Origin: CAWJHE01 sp964614855
GTDB lineage: Bacteria > Chloroflexota > Anaerolineae > Anaerolineales > UBA4823
Reading direction: 5' to 3'
Assembly (NCBI GenBank): GCA_964614855.1
Contig: CAZTMX010000049.1
Location: 1-16,613 of the forward strand
Length of the DNA stretch: 16,613 nt
The translations under genes were made by a program, and so were the position numbers. This document shows, in pieces, positions 7,551 to 13,892 of the stretch. The notes under the pieces were generated by a model that saw nothing but the letters and a program-made list of their open reading frames with translations, was not told the origin of the DNA and made no database searches. The number at the start of each line of letters is the position of its first letter. Within the stretch, counting starts at the first letter, position 1.

Positions 7551-8834
7551 CTAAGTTGCACTATCAGGAATCACCTTTGTGGAGGCATTCTTATTATCAT
7601 CAACTAGTCTTACGGTAGCCTGTGCTGCTGCCCAAAATACCCATACCAGGGGCGCCGGGCGGACCATACCCCAGGTGACCGCATCGGTGATGCCGTGCAA
7701 TGCCATGGCAACGATACCGCTGGTGAGCGCTATTCCACTTGCCATAAGGAGTTCATTTTTATATTGGCGGCTGTAAATAAAGCTTTTAAAGCCGTTTGTG
7801 ATCGAAATAAAGAAAACCGCTAACCACGCCAATAACCCAGGAATCCCCAGGTCGACGCCTACCTGCAAGAAAAGGTTGTGTGCATGGTTGATGCTGCCTG
7901 GAGAAGCAATGGAGAAGGGGTATATGGCATCCGCTATCCTGGTGTAAGATCCCATGCCAATTCCAGTAAACGGAAAATCTCGCAGCATGTACAGGGCTCG
8001 GTTCCAGATTTCTACTCGCCCTTCGACGCCCTTCACGGAGCCTCCGGAGATAATCGCGGTGATGATTTGGGTTGGTCCGATGGTATAAACCAGGAATGCC
8101 ACAGCCACAACACCGAGGAGGGGAAAAATAAATCCCCAGCGCCAGCGCAGGACCGGCAAGATCCCCAGGACGATGAAGACTGCCATCCACGCGCCGCGTG
8201 ATTGGCTTAGCCCCAACACGGCGATCATCAACAGCAGGCTGGTACCTGTTAGCAGTCTTTCTGCTATCCGCAGGTCCTTCCAGGCAAAAAGCAGCCAACC
8301 GCTCGCCAGCGGGATGAGCAATGCCAGGCTCCCAGCAATAACATTCGGGTGGATGGTATCTGACACCAGCAAGGTGAAGCTTTGGTAAAAGGCTTCCGGC
8401 ATAAAGCGCAGCTTTGTACTCCATGCAACGGTAAAAGGCGATAGCAGCGCCAGGCCAAAACCAGCCAACAATAATCCGTTAATAATCAAACGTAGGCGTT
8501 TGGACGAGTTCACCCAGTTTATTATCGTATAAAAGAAACCGATGCCAGATAGCAAGCGCAAGACCTGGATGCTGGTGATTTCTGGTAAGGCAGTCACCCA
8601 AATCGTGATGACCGACATCAGTAACAGGATCAGGATGGGGATATCGCTGGGGGTGCGCACGCTGGCACGTCCATAAGCCAACAGCCTGACCAGGCAGAAG
8701 ATCGCTGGCGTGATTGCCGCGAGAATCAGAAGCCGAGATGAAATCAGGCTGGCAGCCATGGCGATGGCAACCAGCCAGATTTCTAAATCTAAGAGATGTT
8801 GGCAGAGCTTCTTAAAAACGGTTGTAGAATTCAT
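7551..8834 (-). CDS. O-antigen ligase / Wzy-type polymerase family membrane protein
   Basis: A 427-residue polytopic protein with roughly eleven or twelve hydrophobic helices. The Wzy_C/O-antigen-ligase domain is recognisable: 'LSQSRGAW' at 209-216, 'RVEIWNRAL' at 273-281, 'FTGIGMGSY' near 289-297, 'NHAHNLFLQVGVDLGIPGL' at 316-334, and closing helices around 365-410. The His-x-His-Asn and the Arg after SQS are family hallmarks. Members polymerise or transfer lipid-linked glycans on the outer face of the cytoplasmic membrane. In a cluster with a Wzz-type kinase it is probably the polymerase or the ligase of a cell-surface or exopolysaccharide; sequence alone does not decide which. The ATG at 8834 follows the upstream kinase stop by one base (TGAGATG) with no good ribosome site, which implies translational coupling. 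Last gene of its block. Confidence 0.85.
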   Translation of the reverse strand: MNSTTVFKKLCQHLLDLEIWLVAIAMAASLISSRLLILAAITPAIFCLVRLLAYGRASVRTPSDIPILILLLMSVITIWVTALPEITSIQVLRLLSGIGFFYTIINWVNSSKRLRLIINGLLLAGFGLALLSPFTVAWSTKLRFMPEAFYQSFTLLVSDTIHPNVIAGSLALLIPLASGWLLFAWKDLRIAERLLTGTSLLLMIAVLGLSQSRGAWMAVFIVLGILPVLRWRWGFIFPLLGVVAVAFLVYTIGPTQIITAIISGGSVKGVEGRVEIWNRALYMLRDFPFTGIGMGSYTRIADAIYPFSIASPGSINHAHNLFLQVGVDLGIPGLLAWLAVFFISITNGFKSFIYSRQYKNELLMASGIALTSGIVAMALHGITDAVTWGMVRPAPLVWVFWAAAQATVRLVDDNKNASTKVIPDSAT

Positions 8835-8835
8835 C

Positions 8836-10827
8836 TCACGTTAATTTGTTTTTTCTGTCATCTCCAGGGACGATAATTTTCTCTGTCTTCACCTTAACAG
8901 GGAGAGGCCTGGTGGGAACATTGGCATCTGCTGCCTGCGAGTAGCCGCCCTTGTTGTAGTAGGAAGAGTAATACTGGTATTTTGTATAGTAGCCGGAACG
9001 GGAGTGGCTGATGGGGTTCAACACCACACCAATGATACGCGCACCTGCCCTATGCAGCTGCTCAATGACAATTTGAGCACTGCCTATCTTTGTTTTACCA
9101 GGCTCAACCACCAATAATACGCCATCTGCCCGGGCTGATAAGACAACCGGATCTGCAACCATGCAGGGAGGAGCATCCAATATGATTACATCCGACTTGT
9201 CCTTCAATTCGTTAAGTATGCTTTCCATTCTCCCAGACGCCATAAGCTCGGAAGGGTTTGGTGGCAAGCCACCGCTGGTGATCACTGTGATGGGAGGGTC
9301 TCCCCAGGCCGAGGTAACGCTGGAGATTTTTGTGTTGTCCCTGAATAAATCGGTTAATCCACGCCGGTTGGCTATCTGTAAGTGCCGGTGTAAGGATGGG
9401 CGGCGCAAATCAGTATCTACCAGGACAACCTTTCGTTCACCCTGGGCTACTACGGCAGCCAGGTTGACGGCCACGGTGGATTTCCCTTCTCCAGGCGAAA
9501 CACTGGTGACCAGGATTGTCTTAAGGGGTTTATCCACACCGGCAAATTCCAGGTTTGTGCGTAGGGTGCGGAATGCCTCCGAAATGGGCGAAAGTGGGTT
9601 TTCAGATACAAAAACATTCCGGGTTTTTCCATCTTTGCTGTTTGGTTTTCCCATTTCACCAATCAAACCCACTACAGGTAGTTGTAAGTGGCGTGTAATA
9701 TCTTCTGGGGTTTTGAGGGTATCATCCAGGTACTCGATCATGAAGATCACTGCCCCCAGCAGGAACAAACCTAAAACCGCGCCCATGGTGGCATCGCGGG
9801 TCGGCTGAGGTCGTATGGGTCTGCCTGGGATGTACGCGGGCTCGATCTGTACCACATTGGGTGTGGAACGCAGGCGCGCCAGGCGGACTGCCTCGTAATT
9901 ATTCAGAAGATTGGAGTAGATCTGTTGATATAGTGTCAATGTGGCATTGAGCTGATTTTGCCTCGCCTGGTTATTAATGTTTCCGCCGCTGTCCGTATTC
10001 CCCATCACAAGCAAATTTGCGTAGGTCTGTTTATATAGATTTCGCAAGGTCTGTAATTGGTCCAGTCGGTTCTTTTCTTCTTTGTACGCTACCTGGTCTT
10101 CGGGAGAAAGCGTCGGCGTTGGTATGGGTGTTGGGGTGGGGCTGTAACGCGATGCGGGGGTCGCCGTTGGGGCGGGCAAAGGAAAGAATGCCGCCAGTGC
10201 ATCTTCGCTGCGGATAATATCGGCTTCCGTTTGATCAAGCTGAAGCTTCAATTCTTCCAGGCGCTTTTGTAGGGCAGCTTCTTGTTCTTGTTTTTGCACT
10301 TCTTGCGATTGCGCCAGGGTAAATGTCAGTTCATCCTGTATGCTGGATATTTGTGCCTGTACCTGGTCGATTTGTGCCTGCAGGCTGTACTCTGAGGCCT
10401 CGTACCGGCTGGTTTGCAGTGATTCGTTATAGGCGATAAATACATCCACCAGCGTATTGGCAATTTCCGCAGTACGCTCAGCGTTGCCATCCGTTACGAC
10501 CAGGTCGAGTACCAGGGAATCGACCACCTGGTTTACCTTGATTTGTGATGAACGCACAGTGTAGCCGAGGGTTTCGCTTAGCTTTCGCATCACCGGGTCG
10601 GTATTGATCAACTGTGAATACGTTTTGGCCAACTGAATTTCGTTGTAGAAATAATACGAGGAACTATCCTGGTCCAATCCACGGCTGACCATGATCTTTG
10701 TGGATGTCTGGTAAACCACCGGCTGGGATGCGCTGTAAAAATAGCCAATAACGCCGCCCACTGCGGCGCCCAGGAGAAGCAGCCAGGCCCATTTTTTGAT
10801 GAGATATAAGTATTGCTTAATTTCCAT
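8836..10827 (-). CDS. polysaccharide co-polymerase fused to BY-type tyrosine autokinase (Wzc-like)
   Basis: A 663-residue protein. An N-terminal Wzz domain has TM1 at about 13-32 and a coiled-coil external part at about 140-320. TM2 at about 345-366 is preceded by the Pro-rich 'PGRPIRPQP' typical of Wzz. The kinase domain follows: 'EAFRTLRTNLEF' (417-428), Walker A 'SPGEGKST' (444-451), Walker A' 'VLVDTDLRRP' (468-477, Asp471 and Asp473) and Walker B 'VIILDAPP' (547-554). The tail holds eight tyrosines between 613 and 629, the usual autophosphorylation cluster. It should set polymer length and regulate export by cycles of phosphorylation. Residues 216-242 form a Pro/Thr-rich insert in the coiled coil, which is unusual. 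No cognate phosphatase is in the window. The start has only a weak purine-rich site (GAAAAG). Confidence 0.92.
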   Translation of the reverse strand: MEIKQYLYLIKKWAWLLLLGAAVGGVIGYFYSASQPVVYQTSTKIMVSRGLDQDSSSYYFYNEIQLAKTYSQLINTDPVMRKLSETLGYTVRSSQIKVNQVVDSLVLDLVVTDGNAERTAEIANTLVDVFIAYNESLQTSRYEASEYSLQAQIDQVQAQISSIQDELTFTLAQSQEVQKQEQEAALQKRLEELKLQLDQTEADIIRSEDALAAFFPLPAPTATPASRYSPTPTPIPTPTLSPEDQVAYKEEKNRLDQLQTLRNLYKQTYANLLVMGNTDSGGNINNQARQNQLNATLTLYQQIYSNLLNNYEAVRLARLRSTPNVVQIEPAYIPGRPIRPQPTRDATMGAVLGLFLLGAVIFMIEYLDDTLKTPEDITRHLQLPVVGLIGEMGKPNSKDGKTRNVFVSENPLSPISEAFRTLRTNLEFAGVDKPLKTILVTSVSPGEGKSTVAVNLAAVVAQGERKVVLVDTDLRRPSLHRHLQIANRRGLTDLFRDNTKISSVTSAWGDPPITVITSGGLPPNPSELMASGRMESILNELKDKSDVIILDAPPCMVADPVVLSARADGVLLVVEPGKTKIGSAQIVIEQLHRAGARIIGVVLNPISHSRSGYYTKYQYYSSYYNKGGYSQAADANVPTRPLPVKVKTEKIIVPGDDRKNKLT

Positions 10828-10924
10828 TTGTTCTTTTCACCAATTGTGTGGATGTCTCTTTAGTTACAATTCCCAATAAATACCTTTAAACCGAATTTAT
10901 CCGGTGATTGGCAGTACGATTTTA
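10828..10924 (-). promoter_or_regulatory. AT-rich gap between aminotransferase and kinase genes; weak hairpin, possible promoter
   Basis: A 97-base gap, the longest inside the 8.8-13.8 kb run. On the - strand, 12-20 bases after the aminotransferase stop comes ACCGGA-TAAA-TTCGGT (10890-10905), a six-pair hairpin with one G-T pair, followed by TTT. It could be a weak terminator or attenuator. Further on, AATTGT (10842-10847) and ACAATT (10866-10871) form an inverted repeat with an 18-base spacer, of operator-like size. I find no convincing -35/-10 pair. The layout suggests that the kinase and ligase genes can be expressed separately from the sugar genes. Confidence 0.3.
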
Positions 10925-12061
10925 TCACAACGCCTGCTTCACTGCTTCGATAACCGTTTCGACCTGTTCCTGGCTCATCCCCGGATAGAGGGGCAGCGTA
11001 ACTTCACGCGCCGCCACACACTCTGTTTTTGCCAGCACCACCCCAGGATAGTGCTCCTGGTAAAAGCGGAAACGGAGGATGGGCGGGTAGTTCATGCTGG
11101 TCTGTACCCCTAGGTGGCGCATGGCATCAATAAACCGCATACGCTGCATACCTTCAGGAAGTAAGATGGGGAAAATGTGAAAGGCGGGTTGGACGCCGGG
11201 TTGTCTGGCCCAGGATGCAAAAGGCAGCCCAAGGTCGCTGTCTTTGAATGCTTCCCAATACGCCTGGGTGATGTCTCTACGGCGCTCATTATTGCGCGCC
11301 AGCTTTTCCAACTGGGCGATACCCAGGGCTGAGTGGATTTCATCCAGGCGGTAATTGTAGCCCAAAGCCACCACATCATAGCTGTATGCATGCCCTTTGT
11401 GGCGGTCCCAGGTCAGGCTGGTCATGCCATGCGAGCGCAGCAGGCGCAGCTTCTCTGCAATCTCGTCGCGCTGGGTGACGATCATGCCGCCCTCGCCGGT
11501 GGACAAATTCTTGTTTGAAAAAAAGCTGAAGCAGCCGGTATCGCCCCAGGCACCCAACGAGCGCTCCTCCAGCGATGCACCTGGCGCATGGGCTGCGTCT
11601 TCGATCACCGCCAGGTTGTGCCGCCGGGCGAGTTGCATAATCTGCTGCATCCGGCAGGGATAACCGGCATAATGCATCACGATCACGGCCTTTGTGCGCG
11701 GTGTGACCAGGCGCTCAATTTCCTGTGGGTCAATGGTCAGTTCTTCCTCGCTGATGATATCCGCAAAGCGCACTTTTGCGCCGGTATACAACACTGCGTT
11801 GGTTGTGGCGACGAACGAAAGGGATGGCGCGATGACTTCATCGCCGGGACCGATGCCCAGCGCCACGCAAGCCATATGCAGGGCCACGGTGGCATTGGAT
11901 ACCGCCAGCGCATGCTTCACCCCATGTACAGCCGCGAATTGCTGCTCAAAGCGCTGCGTCACCTCCCCCATGGTCAGCCAGCGCCGCTTGAGAACCTCAA
12001 GCACGGCCAGGTTTTCTTCTTCACCGTAATCCAAATCTGCCAGCGGAACACGCCAGTCCAT
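10925..12061 (-). CDS. DegT/DnrJ/EryC1/StrS-family PLP-dependent sugar aminotransferase
   Basis: A 378-residue, full-length fold-type I aminotransferase. 'SNATVALHMACVALGIGPGDEVIAPSLSF' (55-83) is the cofactor-phosphate region. Asp155 in 'AVIEDAAHAPGA' would hold the pyridine nitrogen, and Lys184 in 'FFSNKNLSTGEGGM' is the expected Schiff-base lysine. 'YNYRLDEIHSALG' (236-248) is the family's substrate-site motif. Enzymes of this type transfer an amino group from glutamate to a 3- or 4-keto nucleotide sugar. Here the keto sugar would come from the dehydratase two genes upstream (12813-13808), giving an NDP-amino-deoxyhexose (inference). The stop of the nucleotidyltransferase gene is six bases upstream. 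The ribosome site is weak, so coupled translation is likely. Exact sugar unknown. Confidence 0.88.
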   Translation of the reverse strand: MDWRVPLADLDYGEEENLAVLEVLKRRWLTMGEVTQRFEQQFAAVHGVKHALAVSNATVALHMACVALGIGPGDEVIAPSLSFVATTNAVLYTGAKVRFADIISEEELTIDPQEIERLVTPRTKAVIVMHYAGYPCRMQQIMQLARRHNLAVIEDAAHAPGASLEERSLGAWGDTGCFSFFSNKNLSTGEGGMIVTQRDEIAEKLRLLRSHGMTSLTWDRHKGHAYSYDVVALGYNYRLDEIHSALGIAQLEKLARNNERRRDITQAYWEAFKDSDLGLPFASWARQPGVQPAFHIFPILLPEGMQRMRFIDAMRHLGVQTSMNYPPILRFRFYQEHYPGVVLAKTECVAAREVTLPLYPGMSQEQVETVIEAVKQAL

Positions 12062-12067
12062 CGTAAT

Positions 12068-12781
12068 CTATTCGCTTCCAAAAATCTGGTGGCGCAGCCC
12101 CTCGAAATCCTGCACCGCTTGCTCGTAGTCATCTGCTCGCCCCAGGTCCTGCCAGTAACCATCGTATGGATACCCCATTACCCGCTCGCCGTTTTTTAGT
12201 AATTTCAGCACCAGGTCGGGGAAGTCCAGGTACTGGTTATAGGGCACATACTTGAGCACGGTGGGTTCAAATACATAAATACCCATGCTGACCCGGAACT
12301 CGTATTCAGGCTTCTCGATGTACCCGCATACCTCGTGGTCGCCGTTGAACTGCAGCACACCCAGGTCGATCTTGACTTGCCTGGTGTGCGATGCAATGGT
12401 TGCCATCGCACCCGTCTCGCGGTGAAATTCAATCAGCTCACCCAGATCCAGCGTGGTCAGTACATCGCCGTTGGCCACGAGAAAGGTTTCATCCAGTTGC
12501 CCTGCCACCAGGGAGAGCGGTCCAGCTGTGCCCAGCGGCTCATCTTCGTAGCTGTAACTGATCTTCAAACCAAAGCGCTCACCATCTTGAAAAAACGCCC
12601 GCATAAGCTCTGCCAGGTGACCCACCGTCAGGATCGCCTCGTTTACCCCAGCTTTTTTCATCTGCCGTAAGAGGATTTCCAGAATAGGCATATCCCCGAT
12701 GGGCATCAGGGGTTTGGGTAAAATCCGGGTATAAGGCGCCAGGCGGGTGCCCTTACCTCCGGCGAGCACAATTGCTTTCAT
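12068..12781 (-). CDS. sugar-1-phosphate nucleotidyltransferase
   Basis: A 237-residue protein. I start it at ATG 12781 because AGGAGG lies eight bases upstream and the protein then begins 'MKAIVLAGGKGTRL', the exact family opening. An ATG at 12802 would put that ribosome site inside the gene. Motifs seen are the nucleotide loop LAGGKGTRL (6-14), Lys23 in 'LPKPLMPIGD', 'VANGDVL' with Asp106 (metal site), 'YIEKPE' (154-159) and 'YWQDLGRADDY' (209-219). These enzymes couple an NTP and a sugar-1-phosphate to an NDP-sugar plus pyrophosphate. The length is close to the catalytic core alone, with no C-terminal beta-helix or CBS domain. The base used (G, T or U) cannot be read. Set between a dehydratase and an aminotransferase gene, it probably activates the sugar they modify. 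Confidence 0.88.
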   Translation of the reverse strand: MKAIVLAGGKGTRLAPYTRILPKPLMPIGDMPILEILLRQMKKAGVNEAILTVGHLAELMRAFFQDGERFGLKISYSYEDEPLGTAGPLSLVAGQLDETFLVANGDVLTTLDLGELIEFHRETGAMATIASHTRQVKIDLGVLQFNGDHEVCGYIEKPEYEFRVSMGIYVFEPTVLKYVPYNQYLDFPDLVLKLLKNGERVMGYPYDGYWQDLGRADDYEQAVQDFEGLRHQIFGSE

Positions 12782-12789
12782 ACGATGTC

Positions 12790-12795
12790 CCTCCT
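12790..12795 (-). promoter_or_regulatory. Shine-Dalgarno AGGAGG fixing the start at 12781
   Basis: On the - strand AGGAGG is eight bases before ATG 12781. It supports the shorter protein over the ORF that opens at ATG 12802. Confidence 0.75.
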
Positions 12796-12812
12796 CAAGC
12801 AATCATTATCTT

Positions 12813-13808
12813 TCATACCTGGTAATCCTGCGGGTGAAACCGCTGCAGGTTCCCGCGTACCCACTCGATTGTCTGCGCCAGGCCGTGTTCCAGGCTGGTG
12901 CGCGGCGCCCACCCCAACCGCTTGCGCGCCCGGGTATTATCCGCCAGCAGGCGCTGCACCTCGCTCTTTTCTGGGCGCAGGCGTTTCTCGTCCAGCTTGA
13001 CCGCGACCTGCCGGCCTACCAGGGCGATTACCAACTCGGCCAGCTCGCCGATGCTGATCTCGCGCCCGGTGCCCAGGTTGAAGGTCTCGCCCTCGATCCC
13101 GGGGGTCTCCGCTGCCCGCAGAAAACCGTCCACCGTATCCGCCACGTAGGTCAGGTCTCGGCGCGCCTCCAGATTGCCCAGCCACACGGTATCCTGGCTC
13201 AAGGCCTGAGCGATGATGGTGGGGATGACGGCACGCGCCGATTGGCGCGGGCCGTACGTATTGAACGGGCGCACGGTTACCACCGGCGTATCAAACGAGC
13301 GAAAAAAGCTCTCCGCTAGTTTATCTGCGCCGATCTTGCTGGCAGAATAGGGCGACTGGCCTTGCAGCGGGTGTTCTTCTGTGATGGGCGTCCACAACGC
13401 CGTGCCGTACACTTCGCTGGTGGAGGTGTGCACCACGCGCAAGGTCTGCGCCTGGCGCGCCGCCAGCAGCACATTCAGCGTACCGGTGATATTGGTCTCC
13501 ACCACCTCCGCCGGGTGCAGGTAGGAATAGGGGATGGCGATCAGCGCCCCCAGGTGCAGGATATGCGTTACGCCCTGAACCGCCGCCTCCAGCGCAGGCA
13601 GATCGCGCAGATCGCCGGCGATGATCTCTACCCGCCGCAGTGCCTCTGCTGGCAGCAGTGAAAGCAGCCCGGGGTCGCCGCGCGAATTGTAGCGCACAAA
13701 AGCACGCACCTGCGCTCCCTTGCTCGCAAGCGCCTGCACCAGGTGGCTGGCGATAAATCCACCGGCGCCAGTCACCAGCACCGGTCTGTCCTGCCAATAA
13801 TTTTCCAT
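12813..13808 (-). CDS. NAD-dependent nucleotide-sugar 4,6-dehydratase/epimerase (extended SDR, LegB-like)
   Basis: A 331-residue extended short-chain dehydrogenase. The NAD-binding loop is 'VTGAGGFIA' (12-20); Ala20 replaces the usual third glycine, a mild deviation. The catalytic block 'HTSTSEVYG' (127-135) has the Ser-Glu pair seen in 4,6-dehydratases, and Tyr154/Lys158 lie in 'YSASKIGADK'. 'VRAFVRYNSRGDPGLL' and 'NTYGPRQSARAVIPTIIAQ' strongly resemble the LegB group (UDP- or GDP-GlcNAc 4,6-dehydratases of legionaminic and bacillosamine-type pathways). It should yield an NDP-4-keto-6-deoxy sugar for the aminotransferase two genes downstream (10925-12061). A UDP-glucose 4-epimerase role is the main alternative. 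The next gene starts 31 bases downstream. The ribosome site before ATG 13808 is poor. Confidence 0.82.
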   Translation of the reverse strand: MENYWQDRPVLVTGAGGFIASHLVQALASKGAQVRAFVRYNSRGDPGLLSLLPAEALRRVEIIAGDLRDLPALEAAVQGVTHILHLGALIAIPYSYLHPAEVVETNITGTLNVLLAARQAQTLRVVHTSTSEVYGTALWTPITEEHPLQGQSPYSASKIGADKLAESFFRSFDTPVVTVRPFNTYGPRQSARAVIPTIIAQALSQDTVWLGNLEARRDLTYVADTVDGFLRAAETPGIEGETFNLGTGREISIGELAELVIALVGRQVAVKLDEKRLRPEKSEVQRLLADNTRARKRLGWAPRTSLEHGLAQTIEWVRGNLQRFHPQDYQV

Positions 13809-13892
13809 AGAGTTGTTATCCGGGATGATTGTACTTCAAAGGGGATCTGATAGGGGTCGTTCAGGAGTAATTGCGGCGCTTTATGTTCGGGG

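Noticed and set aside
9161..9808. 215-residue open frame on the + strand opposite the kinase domain
   Set aside because: It mirrors the Walker-motif region of the kinase gene, is Ser/Thr/Arg-rich and shows no family features.
11588..12199. 203-residue open frame on the + strand spanning two aminotransferase-region genes
   Set aside because: It crosses a gene boundary of the opposite strand, has His/Cys-rich random composition and no start signals.
13809..13892. Possible promoter before the dehydratase gene (TACAAT near 13830)
   Set aside because: No -35-like hexamer at a suitable distance; TTGAAG directly abuts the TACAAT, so the pair cannot function as -35/-10.
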